Assembly (NCBI GenBank): GCA_002482565.1
Contig: DLGG01000208.1
Coordinates: 1-22,955 of the forward strand
Reading direction: 5' to 3'
Length of the DNA: 22,955 nt
Source of the DNA: Solidesulfovibrio magneticus
Lineage (GTDB): Bacteria > Desulfobacterota > Desulfovibrionia > Desulfovibrionales > Desulfovibrionaceae
The position numbers and the translations under genes are program-made. The notes under the pieces were generated by a model. The model had not been told where the DNA came from. It was given only the letters and a program-made list of their open reading frames with translations, and ran no database searches. Shown here in pieces: positions 10,771-17,904 of the stretch (position 1 is the stretch's first letter; each line of letters opens with the position of its first letter).

Positions 10771-11005
10771 CAACTGGAGAAAAGTCTAGGGGACCGGCGT
10801 GGACTGGCTCGCTGCCTGTTGGGGAGCCAGAGCGGACGTCGAGGTGCATTGACGAGAAACACTATTGCATCGTCGGTCGGGAGGAAGGCCTTTCGCGCCG
10901 CGCCGCAGGCTCCCGGCCGGCGGCCGGCGTCTTAGAGCCGCTGCTATTGGGCGATGGCGTCGCGGGCGGCCCAGGCGGCGTCGGACACGGCGGCCACTGC
11001 GGAAC

Positions 11006-11959
11006 CTAGCTCAAGACGGCGTAGCCGATGAGCACGGCCACGAGGCTGGCCGCCCGAAGGGCCTGGTTGTGGACGATGAGCCGGATCGCGACCTTGGGCT
11101 TGAAGATGCCGGCATAGTAGGGAAACTGATGGCGAAAGGCCCGCATGGGCGTGGACAGGATGTTGCCGATCAAAAGGGCCAGCACCACCTGGCGATGGTC
11201 GAGGTCGCCGGCCCCGAGCATGGCGCCGGCGGCGGCCAGCCCGGCCGAGGTCTCGGCCGCGATCTGAAAAACCACGATGCTGACCGCTTGGGGCGTCATC
11301 CAGGACAAAAAGCCCAGATGGGCGGCCAAAAAGCGCTCTATGGCCGCGAAGGCCCCCCACACGGCCAGATAATGAAAGAGCACATAGACCGGCACGGTAA
11401 AAAGCACCATGGTGCGCAGCCGGCGCTTGAAGCGTTTCCAGGCCTTGCCCAGGGCTTTTTTCCAGGAAAAGGCGTCGTCGGTCAGATGGCAGACCACGCA
11501 GCCGTCGGGCAGCGCCGGCAGGACAAGCCGGCCGTAGACGAGAATGGCGGCCGAGCGGGCCACGGCGGCGGCCAAGGTCAGGCCGACGTAGGTCGCGGCG
11601 GCGCGCGGGCCGATAAAGGGCACGGTGATGAAAAACATCTGCGGCAGATGCAGGAAATAGGTCGGCAGGCTGTTGAAGAGGTTGGCCAGGACGAGTTCGC
11701 GGTCGTTGAGCTTGCCCTGGCCGTAGGCTTCGGCCAGAAGCGAGTTGGCGGCCACGCCCGAGAAAAAGGCCATGGAAAAACTTGCGCCGATGACGTCCTT
11801 GAGATGCCCGACGCGGATGATGGGCGCGGCCAGCCTAGCCAGGAACCGGGTCCAGTTGAGGGCTTCGATGAGGTTGGCGACAAAAAGCCCGAGGGCCAGG
11901 GAACCGAGCAAACGCAGGAGCGGCCAGCCAAGGGCCTGCCAGATGTGGGCGATGTCCAT
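11006..11959 (-). CDS. Multi-pass membrane protein, nucleoside-recognition (Gate) type
   Basis: A 317-residue integral membrane protein with roughly eight hydrophobic segments arranged as two related halves. The stretches 'NLFNSLPTYFLHLPQMFF' and 'ALLIGNILSTPMRAFRH' resemble Gate/nucleoside-recognition domain proteins, a family linked to small-molecule transport but poorly characterised. A central loop (about 150-182) is strongly basic (KKALGKAWKRFKRRLR), hence probably cytoplasmic, and contains CVVCH at 154-158. I chose ATG 11959 because hydrophobic sequence begins directly after it. An in-frame ATG at 12097 would add 46 Pro/Lys/Ser-rich residues and run into the promoter of the divergent tRNA operon. 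No clear ribosome-binding site precedes 11959, so the start is uncertain. No operon partner is visible, and the function is unknown. Confidence 0.65.
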   Translation of the reverse strand: MDIAHIWQALGWPLLRLLGSLALGLFVANLIEALNWTRFLARLAAPIIRVGHLKDVIGASFSMAFFSGVAANSLLAEAYGQGKLNDRELVLANLFNSLPTYFLHLPQMFFITVPFIGPRAAATYVGLTLAAAVARSAAILVYGRLVLPALPDGCVVCHLTDDAFSWKKALGKAWKRFKRRLRTMVLFTVPVYVLFHYLAVWGAFAAIERFLAAHLGFLSWMTPQAVSIVVFQIAAETSAGLAAAGAMLGAGDLDHRQVVLALLIGNILSTPMRAFRHQFPYYAGIFKPKVAIRLIVHNQALRAASLVAVLIGYAVLS

Positions 11960-12065
11960 GGGGCGTGAGGTATAGTCCGCCGGCGTCGGTTTGGGAAGCG
12001 GGCTGGGCGAGGATGGCCGTTTTGTCGGCAAGGATGGCTTTTTTGGAGGGGCGCAGAGATACCGC

Positions 12066-12094
12066 TTGACAGAAGCGACCCTTGGGCATAGAGA
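12066..12094 (+). promoter_or_regulatory. Promoter of the tRNA-Lys/tRNA-Glu operon
   Basis: A perfect -35 TTGACA (12066-12071) is followed by a 17-base spacer and a weaker -10 TAGAGA (12089-12094). Transcription would begin about eight bases before tRNA-Lys, a normal spacing for a tRNA operon. Confidence 0.65.
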
Positions 12095-12108
12095 CATTCT
12101 TCCCGTGT

Positions 12109-12184
12109 GGGCCGTTAACTCAGTCGGTAGAGTATCTGCCTTTTAAGCAGAGAGTCGCTGGTTCGAGCCCAGCACGGCCCACCA
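12109..12184 (+). tRNA. tRNA-Lys (anticodon TTT)
   Basis: A 76-base tRNA with encoded CCA. The 7-bp acceptor stem is GGGCCGT/ACGGCCC. The anticodon stem TCTGC/GCAGA encloses loop CTTTTAA, giving anticodon TTT. The T-arm contains GGTTCGAGCC. It reads AAA and AAG codons. It is the first gene of a two-tRNA transcript; 12 bases separate it from tRNA-Glu. Confidence 0.97.
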
Positions 12185-12196
12185 GCCTCGCATTAG

Positions 12197-12272
12197 GTCC
12201 CCATCGTCTAGTGGCCTAGGACGGCGGCCTCTCACGCCGCTAACAGGGGTTCAAATCCCCTTGGGGACGCCA
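12197..12272 (+). tRNA. tRNA-Glu (anticodon CTC)
   Basis: A 76-base tRNA with encoded CCA. The acceptor stem is GTCCCCA/TGGGGAC with discriminator G. The anticodon stem GCGGC/GCCGC encloses loop CTCTCAC, giving anticodon CTC (GAG codons). The T-arm contains GGTTCAAATCC. It is co-transcribed with the preceding tRNA-Lys. Confidence 0.97.
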
Positions 12273-12280
12273 AGAAATTC

Positions 12281-12318
12281 AGCGGGTTAGGAAGATCTCC
12301 TAACCCGCTTTTTCTTTT
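12281..12318 (+). terminator. Rho-independent terminator of the tRNA operon
   Basis: A perfect 12-bp stem, AGCGGGTTAGGA (12281-12292) with TCCTAACCCGCT (12298-12309), has a 5-base loop and is followed by TTTTCTTTT. It begins nine bases after tRNA-Glu. Confidence 0.97.
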
Positions 12319-12639
12319 GTTCACACGAAGTCCACATTTACGACTTCCCTGGTCGTGTATTGCGGTTCACTCGGTGGCTGCTTTCTACATGCTGATCACC
12401 TTCCCCGGACCGCGTTTATCATGGCTCATCACACCTCAAGCACCCCTGCTTTTCAGGATAAATCCCGCCCTCCCCGCCTTTCGGCTCCTTCCTAGAGATA
12501 TTATCTTAATTTTATTTATTTTTCTTTTTCTTTTCACGATCGATGAACCCGGCTGGCCTGGCCTTTAGGGGAAATGGCGCGCTCTTGCGGATAAGGAGCC
12601 TCGATTGTCAGGAGAAGTTTGCTCTCTGGAGATAATTTA
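12319..12639. other. AT-rich intergenic region between the tRNA operon and the import locus
   Basis: No credible gene is present; the short open frames lack ribosome-binding sites and family-like sequence. A strikingly AT- and pyrimidine-rich tract lies at about 12491-12537, against a GC-rich background. GATAAT at 12631-12636 could be an alternative -10 for the receptor promoter, although its best -35 (TTGTCA, 12605-12610) is 20 bases away. Confidence 0.5.
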
Positions 12640-12668
12640 TTGAACATGACAATCACAATCAATAGAAG
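12640..12668 (+). promoter_or_regulatory. Candidate iron-regulated promoter with Fur box, upstream of the TonB receptor
   Basis: The 15-mer TGACAATCACAATCA at 12647-12661 matches the 7-1-7 Fur inverted repeat TGATAATnATTATCA at 11 of 14 defined positions. It lies entirely inside the 17-base spacer between TTGAAC (-35, 12640-12645, four of six) and TAGAAG (-10, 12663-12668, four of six). A repressor bound there would block RNA polymerase. This arrangement is typical of Fur-repressed promoters, but the call rests on motif matching by eye. Confidence 0.5.
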
Positions 12669-12788
12669 ACTGGACATCGACACGCCTGCCGCGGTCCGGC
12701 CCCAGTTGTCGGATCACGGCAAAAGGACTGCCCAAACGGTCGTCCGGGCAGACGAAACACGAACCACAGGCGGACAGGGAGGAGTATT

Positions 12789-14861
12789 GTGTTCATTCGC
12801 CCGCTACTGATAACCACGTTGGCCGTTGCCTGCATCATGCTCGGCGCGCCCCTTCAGGCCGCTGACAATGCCGAGGAAACGACCAAGGCCAAGACCAAGT
12901 CGTACACGCTGGACAGCGTGACCGTCACTGCCGAGAAAACGCCCCAAAACCCCCAGACCATTCCGGTCAGCATGACGCCCCTTGGCCAGGACGCCATCGC
13001 CGACAACGACATCGACGACACCAGCCGCATCTTTGAAACCGTGCCCAACATGTACATGGTCAAGTTCGGCCCCTCGGCCGCCTTTGGCGCACCGGCCTCC
13101 ATGCGCGGCATCACCAGCTCCATGACCGGCAACCCGGCCATCGGCTTTTACGTTGACGACGTCTATTACCCCAACTTCGACATCGACCTCTATGACCTGG
13201 AGCGCATCGAGGTGCTGCGCGGCCCCCAGGGCACGCTTTACGGACGCAACACCGAAGCCGGCGTCATCAATGTGGTCACCAAAAAGCCCGGGCAAGAGTG
13301 GGAAGGCAAGGTGACGGGAACGGTGGCCAACTACAATACCCAGAAAGTGAGCTTCGCCACGGGCGGCCCCCTTGTGGCGGACAAACTGGCCTTTCGGGTT
13401 TCGGGCAATGTGTTTCGAACCGACGGGTTTTTCAAAAACGCCTTCGACGACGACCGCGCCGTGGACAAGCAGGACAACCTCGACGGCCGAGCCACGGCCC
13501 ACTGGACGCCGTCCGACGCCTTCAACATGACCCTGTCGGCCGACATGCAGCATTATCGGGGGAATTATGCCGAATTTGCCCGTCTCGACACCCTGACCGA
13601 CAAGCCCCACGAGGTGGACGTCGATTACCCGGGCAAGGCCGACAAGGACGCGGTGGGCGGATCGCTGCGCGCGGAATACGACGCCGGTCCGGTCAAGGTG
13701 ACGTCCATCACCGCCGCCAGAAACGAATACAACCTGACGGATCAGGATCTGGACTTTACGCCCTACGATCTCATGCGCCTGAAGCTCATCAAAGACGTCA
13801 CGCTGTTAAGCGAAGAGGTGCGGCTGGCGTCCAACACCCCGGATTCCCCCTTGCGTTGGCTGGCCGGGACCTACCTGTTTTATGAATACGACGACCAACG
13901 CTACACCACCCAGCTCATGCCCGACTCCGGCATGGCCGGGTTCCTCAAGCAGGAAGGCAAGACCGGAACCTTTGGCGCAGCCGTCTTCGGTCAGGCCACC
14001 TACACCCTGTGGGACCAGCTCGACATCACGGCCGGCCTGCGTTTTGACAATGAAAACAAGACCTACGACTACAGTTGGACCGGCGGAGCTTACGGCATAA
14101 GCGACGCCTCCGGCTCTTCAGGCAAGAATTTCGACGCCTGGCTGCCAAAGTTCGCCGTGGACTGGCGGGCCACGGAAAACCTCATGCCCTACGTCAGCGT
14201 GTCGCGAGGCTTCAAAAGCGGCGGCTTCAACCTCAAGGCCAGCCCCGGCCAGGCCTACGATTCGGAATTCACCTGGAACTACGAGGTCGGCGTCAAGAGC
14301 CAGTGGTTCGACAAGAAGGTGCTGTTCAACATCGCCGGTTTTTACATCGACTGGACCAACCTTCAGGTCGAGCAGCCCGACTATCCCGATTTCACCATCG
14401 TCAACGCGGCCTCGGCCACCAGCCGGGGCCTGGAGGCGGAACTGCGGCTGCGGCCGCTGACCGGCCTCGAACTGCGCGGCAACCTCGGCTACACCGAGGC
14501 CACCTTCAACAGCTTCATGTACAACGGGGTCAGCTATGCTGGCCACCGCGTGCCCTCCGTGCCGAGCGTCACCTATCTGATCGGCGGAACCTACCGCTTC
14601 CTGGACGGTTTTTTTGCCAACGCCGAGCTTGTCGGCACGGGCGAGATCCAGTGGGACGCGGCCAATACCCGCCACCAGGACCCCTATCAACTGGTCAACG
14701 CCAAGGCCGGCTACGAAGGCAGCCATTACGAAGTCTATCTGTGGGGCAAAAACATCTTCAATCAAGTTTACGCCACCCGCGCCTTCACCATGAGCGACAC
14801 CTGGTACGGCCGGGCCGGCGATCCGGCCACGGTCGGCGTCAACCTGAGCTTCTTCTTCTAG
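12789..14861 (+). CDS. TonB-dependent outer-membrane receptor
   Basis: A 690-residue outer-membrane beta-barrel transporter. A signal peptide ends at about A24 (PLQA/AD). A TonB-box-like segment, LDSVTVTAEK, is at 41-50. The plug domain at about 50-170 contains the diagnostic 'IEVLRGPQGTLYGRN', followed by 'INVVTKKP'. The rest is a barrel of alternating strands ending in an aromatic C-terminus (NLSFFF), the signal for BAM-mediated insertion. It should take up a metallophore, haem or other large ligand using TonB energy. The sequence does not reveal the ligand. It starts at GTG 12789, five bases after GGGAGGAG. It is the first gene of an import locus containing inner-membrane transporters and its own ExbB/ExbD/TonB. 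The candidate Fur box upstream points to iron. Confidence 0.94.
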   Translation: MFIRPLLITTLAVACIMLGAPLQAADNAEETTKAKTKSYTLDSVTVTAEKTPQNPQTIPVSMTPLGQDAIADNDIDDTSRIFETVPNMYMVKFGPSAAFGAPASMRGITSSMTGNPAIGFYVDDVYYPNFDIDLYDLERIEVLRGPQGTLYGRNTEAGVINVVTKKPGQEWEGKVTGTVANYNTQKVSFATGGPLVADKLAFRVSGNVFRTDGFFKNAFDDDRAVDKQDNLDGRATAHWTPSDAFNMTLSADMQHYRGNYAEFARLDTLTDKPHEVDVDYPGKADKDAVGGSLRAEYDAGPVKVTSITAARNEYNLTDQDLDFTPYDLMRLKLIKDVTLLSEEVRLASNTPDSPLRWLAGTYLFYEYDDQRYTTQLMPDSGMAGFLKQEGKTGTFGAAVFGQATYTLWDQLDITAGLRFDNENKTYDYSWTGGAYGISDASGSSGKNFDAWLPKFAVDWRATENLMPYVSVSRGFKSGGFNLKASPGQAYDSEFTWNYEVGVKSQWFDKKVLFNIAGFYIDWTNLQVEQPDYPDFTIVNAASATSRGLEAELRLRPLTGLELRGNLGYTEATFNSFMYNGVSYAGHRVPSVPSVTYLIGGTYRFLDGFFANAELVGTGEIQWDAANTRHQDPYQLVNAKAGYEGSHYEVYLWGKNIFNQVYATRAFTMSDTWYGRAGDPATVGVNLSFFF

Positions 14862-14874
14862 AAACAGTCCCAAA

Positions 14875-14913
14875 GCCGGCTCCCCCCTGCCGCCAGCGGC
14901 AGGGGAAGCCGGC
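14875..14913 (+). repeat. Strong hairpin between the receptor and ECF genes
   Basis: Outer arms GCCGGCT (14875-14881) and AGCCGGC (14907-14913) and inner arms CCCCTGCCGC (14884-14893) and GCGGCAGGGG (14896-14905) build a long, nearly continuous stem. There is no T-run, so it is more likely an mRNA-stabilising or attenuating element than a full terminator. It may allow higher expression of the receptor than of downstream genes. Confidence 0.7.
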
Positions 14914-14965
14914 AAACAGGCGTTGCCCGCCGATGTATCGGAACGTTGGCGGCGGGAGGTGGACA

Positions 14966-15667
14966 ATGCGCCCGGGCATGGATTTTCGCATCAAGCTTTT
15001 GCTGGCCCTGGCGGCCGGGGTCAGTTCCCTGGTCGGCGTCGGCATCTGGTCCCTGGCCGTGCCTTTTATTCTGGCCACGGTGTTCCTGCTGGTTTTGGGG
15101 CAGTTTAAAACCCTGGCCTGGGGAGCGGCCGGGGCCTGCGCCTTGCTCCTGTCGGTGCGCCACCTGCCCGACACGGCCCCGGTGGTGTCGGGCATGGTGG
15201 CCTACCTGCTCTTTTTCTCGCTCAAGATGACGCCGCTGCTCATGATTTTTAGCGGCATAGCCTGCACGAGCACCCTGACCGAACTGTTTTGCGCCCTGGA
15301 TTTCCTGCATTTCCCCAAGGGGCTGGCCATTCCCGTGGCGGTGACCGTGCGGTTTATGCCCACCTTGCGCCGGGAAATCGGCCACATCCGCGACGCCATG
15401 AGCATCCGGGGCATCCGGGTCGGGTTGCCCGGTTTTTTCGTCAACCCCATCGACCTGTTTGAATACCTGACCCTGCCCATGCTGGTGCGCTGCTGCCGGT
15501 TGGCCGACGAACTGGCCGCCTCGGCCATGACGCGCGGCCTGGATGCGCCCGAACGCCTCTCGCCGCCCGCGCCGCCCCTGGGCCTTGGCGGCTACTTGTG
15601 GCTGGCCGGCATCGCCATGGCCGTGACCGTGGGTTTTGTCCCCGTTGCCTGGGTGGTTGCCCGATGA
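14966..15667 (+). CDS. ECF transporter T component (EcfT/CbiQ-like transmembrane protein)
   Basis: A 233-residue inner-membrane protein that would act as the scaffold linking the S component to the ATPase of an energy-coupling-factor importer. Hydrophobic segments occupy roughly residues 10-85 and the last 25 residues. Between them lies the cytoplasmic coupling region, with two conserved motifs of the family: 'DAMSIRGIR' and 'ASAMTRGLDAPERL', the xxRG elements whose Arg contacts the ATPase. Its length is slightly short but normal. ATG 14966 is chosen because GGGAGGTGG ends just before it; the ATG at 14978 is too far from this site. Its stop overlaps the ATPase start (ATGA), indicating translational coupling and a fixed partnership. 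Confidence 0.88.
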   Translation: MRPGMDFRIKLLLALAAGVSSLVGVGIWSLAVPFILATVFLLVLGQFKTLAWGAAGACALLLSVRHLPDTAPVVSGMVAYLLFFSLKMTPLLMIFSGIACTSTLTELFCALDFLHFPKGLAIPVAVTVRFMPTLRREIGHIRDAMSIRGIRVGLPGFFVNPIDLFEYLTLPMLVRCCRLADELAASAMTRGLDAPERLSPPAPPLGLGGYLWLAGIAMAVTVGFVPVAWVVAR

Positions 15668-17160
15668 TTACCCTGGAAGGCGTTTCCTGCCGGCTGCCCC
15701 AGGCGGCGAAGGCGGCCCTGGACGACGTCAACCTGCACGTCGCGCCAGGCGAGGTGCTGGTGGTGGTCGGACCAAGCGGCGGCGGCAAAACCACCCTGGG
15801 AGGGGTCGTCAACGGCGTTGCGGCCAAGCTGCGCCAGGCCGTGGTCACGGGCCGGACGGCCGTGGCCGGCCGGGACATCGCCGGATTGCCGCTTCATGCC
15901 GTGGGCCGCCATGTGGGCACGGTGTTCCAGGACTGCCGGGCCCAGTTCTTCATGACCCACGTGGCCGAGGAACTCGTTTTCGCCAGCCGCAACTTTGGCC
16001 AGCCGGATTCGAGGTCCCTGCCCCGGCTGGAGTGGATCACAAGGCTTCTGGGCATCGGCCATCTGCTTGCCCGCAGCGTCTTTGAGCTGTCCAGCGGCGA
16101 ACGCCAGCTCGTGGCCATCGCCGCCGTGGCCGTCCACGGTCCGGAGGTGGTCATCCTGGACGAGCCGTCCTCCAACCTCGACATCCCGGGAATGCGCCGG
16201 CTGGCCCGGCTGCTCGCCTGGCTGCGCGACCAGGGCACGACGCTTTTGGTCATCGACCACCGCCTGCACCATCTGGGCAGCCTGCCGGACAGGATCGTCC
16301 ATGTGGACGCCGGCCGGCTGACGGTTTTTACCCCCGAGGCCCTGCACCGGCTGGACGCAGACGCGCGCCGGGACTTGGGGCTACGGCGGTTGGCGGCCCC
16401 GGCCCCGGCCCGACCTTGCCATGCGCCGCCCTGCGGCGGCCCGGTACGGCTGGCGATGGAAAACGTCTGGTTTTCGCGCCAGGGCCGGGCGGTCCTGGCC
16501 GGGGTGACCTTCGAGGCCCGGCCAGGCGAGGTCATTGCCCTGGCCGGACGCAACGGCGCCGGCAAGACCACGCTGGCCCGCATCCTGTGCGGCCTGGCCC
16601 AGCCGGTCAGGGGGACGGTGCGCCTGGATGGAGCCAAAACCGGCAAAAGAACCCGGCAAAACCGCTGCGCCTTTGTCATGCAGGACCCGGACTACCAACT
16701 CTTCACGGCCTCGGTGCGTCAGGAGCTGCGCATCGGCCTGGGAGACTGTCCGGCCGTGGCCGCCCGGCTGGAGGAAGCCGCGGCCCGGCTGGAACTGACC
16801 GGGCTGCTTGACCGGCATCCAGGTTCCCTTTCCATGGGCGAAAAGCAGCGCACCCTCATTGCCGCCGCCCTGGTGGCCGACCGCGACGTGGTGGTCATGG
16901 ACGAGCCCACCAGCGGCATGGACGGAACCCGGATGCGCGCCCTGGCCGAGCTGGTGGCCGAATTGGCCGCCCGAGGCCGTCTGGTTGTGGTCATCACCCA
17001 CGATTTCGAATTCATCCGCACCGCCTGCACGCGCCTGCTGCTGCTGGCCGAAGGCCGCCTCGTGCGGGACTGTCCGGCGGCCGAAGCTGTCGAGGACTTG
17101 CTGGCCGCCGGCGCATCCGAAGAACAAGGAGCGTATTCATGCGACGTTTGTTGGACTTAG
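15664..17160 (+). CDS. ECF transporter ATPase, two ABC domains fused in one chain (EcfA-A'/CbiO-like)
   Basis: A 498-residue cytoplasmic protein with two complete ABC ATPase domains. Domain 1 has Walker A GPSGGGKTT (36-44), Q-loop FQD at about 88-90, signature LSSGERQ (142-148), Walker B with D-loop ILDEPSSNLD (164-173) and switch His H199. Domain 2 has GRNGAGKTT (295-303), QDPDYQLF, LSMGEKQ (389-395), VMDEPTSGMD (411-420) and H446. All catalytic residues are present in both, so one chain can form the ATP sandwich that other ECF systems build from two proteins. The Q-loop regions match CbiO/EcfA rather than exporters. It overlaps the T gene by four bases and the S gene by 22, making a compact T-A-S unit. 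Confidence 0.92.
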   Translation: MITLEGVSCRLPQAAKAALDDVNLHVAPGEVLVVVGPSGGGKTTLGGVVNGVAAKLRQAVVTGRTAVAGRDIAGLPLHAVGRHVGTVFQDCRAQFFMTHVAEELVFASRNFGQPDSRSLPRLEWITRLLGIGHLLARSVFELSSGERQLVAIAAVAVHGPEVVILDEPSSNLDIPGMRRLARLLAWLRDQGTTLLVIDHRLHHLGSLPDRIVHVDAGRLTVFTPEALHRLDADARRDLGLRRLAAPAPARPCHAPPCGGPVRLAMENVWFSRQGRAVLAGVTFEARPGEVIALAGRNGAGKTTLARILCGLAQPVRGTVRLDGAKTGKRTRQNRCAFVMQDPDYQLFTASVRQELRIGLGDCPAVAARLEEAAARLELTGLLDRHPGSLSMGEKQRTLIAAALVADRDVVVMDEPTSGMDGTRMRALAELVAELAARGRLVVVITHDFEFIRTACTRLLLLAEGRLVRDCPAAEAVEDLLAAGASEEQGAYSCDVCWT

Positions 17161-17738
17161 ACGCCAGAGACGGCATCACCCTGGGCATTTTCAACGCCCT
17201 GATCCTGGTCGTCGGCTTTGGGGTGCTCACCCTGCTGCATTTTCTGCCCGGGGTGCTGGTGTTGTTTAAGGAAGCCGTCGTGGCCGTGGCTGTCGGCCCC
17301 ATCTTCCTGCTCCTGGTGGAACGGGTGCGAAAACCGGGAGTCTTTACCGTCTGCGGCGTGGCCCAGGGCTTTTTCTTCATGCTGCTGGGCTTTTTCACGG
17401 TGGGCTTTGCCAGCGTCCTGGGCGGTTTGGCGGCCGATCTGGTCGCCTCCCGGGCGCGCTACGCCTCGCCTGGGGCCAACATCGCGGCCTATGTCGTCAT
17501 GCGCCTGTTCTACGTGGCCGGCACCTATGTGCCGTTTTACTTCTGGTCCGAATCCTTCATCGGCGATCTGGTCGCCTCGGGTCGGGTGGGACGCGCCTTT
17601 CTCGACTTCCTGGAAGCCAGCCTCGATTGGCACATGGGGCTGGCCATCCTGGCCGCCAACATCGTCGGCGCGGTGGTTGGCGGACTGCTTGGCCAGCGCA
17701 TGGTCGAGCGCCATTTCCGGCGGGCCGGCATCGCCTGA
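17139..17738 (+). CDS. ECF transporter S component, MptD/Trep_Strep-like
   Basis: A 199-residue, very hydrophobic protein with about six membrane segments. The N-terminus 'DARDGITLGIFNALILVVGF' resembles the start of the MptD/Trep_Strep family of putative ECF S components ('DLI.IGIF.AI'). An internal Gly/Ala-rich pattern (FASVLGGLAADLVASRARY) and a terminal Gly-rich helix (IVGAVVGGLLGQRMVERH) also fit. In an ECF importer this subunit binds the substrate. The family has no firmly assigned general substrate; some members sit in iron or haem gene clusters, from memory. AAGGAG at 17126-17131, inside the end of the ATPase gene, supports the start. A 166-base gap with an AT-rich tract separates it from the next gene. 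Confidence 0.72.
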   Translation: MRRLLDLDARDGITLGIFNALILVVGFGVLTLLHFLPGVLVLFKEAVVAVAVGPIFLLLVERVRKPGVFTVCGVAQGFFFMLLGFFTVGFASVLGGLAADLVASRARYASPGANIAAYVVMRLFYVAGTYVPFYFWSESFIGDLVASGRVGRAFLDFLEASLDWHMGLAILAANIVGAVVGGLLGQRMVERHFRRAGIA

Positions 17739-17759
17739 GGCCCCTTGCGCGCACGGCCC

Positions 17760-17781
17760 GCGGCCTCGGACCGCAGGCCGC
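17760..17781 (+). repeat. Inverted repeat after the S-component gene
   Basis: GCGGCCT (17760-17766) and AGGCCGC (17775-17781) form a perfect 7-bp stem with an 8-base loop. There is no T-run. It could be a weak attenuator or mRNA end-protecting structure between the two halves of the locus. Confidence 0.5.
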
Positions 17782-17833
17782 CTGGTGTCGAGTTCGGGAA
17801 ATGCCGGGCCATTGCCGGACGCAACAACAAGCC

Positions 17834-17850
17834 GTAATCATTATTTTATT
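17834..17850 (+). promoter_or_regulatory. Candidate second Fur-like box / internal promoter region
   Basis: GTAATCATTATTTTATT is a sharp AT-rich island. Its core TAATCATTA is a perfect palindrome around a central C, matching nine of 14 positions of the 7-1-7 Fur motif. It lies 55-71 bases before the half-transporter start and could give a second iron-responsive transcription unit. Promoter boxes around it are weak. Confidence 0.35.
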
Positions 17851-17904
17851 CGCGAAGACATAAATGTTGTTTCGCAAACGCCACACTCGGCGGAGGTATT
17901 TCGC

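Noticed and set aside
10944..11360. Minus-strand frame whose last residues extend past the membrane protein stop
   Set aside because: Mostly a shifted frame of the real membrane protein gene; the short Ala-rich end has no independent start and resembles high-GC noise, so no frameshift is called.
12197..12272. tRNA-Glu 3' end as an attachment site for an island carrying the import locus
   Set aside because: No integrase gene and no second copy of the tRNA 3' end were found in the window.
12317..12568. 83-codon open frame between the tRNA terminator and the receptor
   Set aside because: It begins inside the terminator T-run with a non-ATG codon, lacks a ribosome-binding site and has no family-like sequence.
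12319..12788. Cobalamin-type riboswitch upstream of the TonB receptor
   Set aside because: No recognisable B12-box or adjacent conserved stems; the Fur-like promoter explains the region better.
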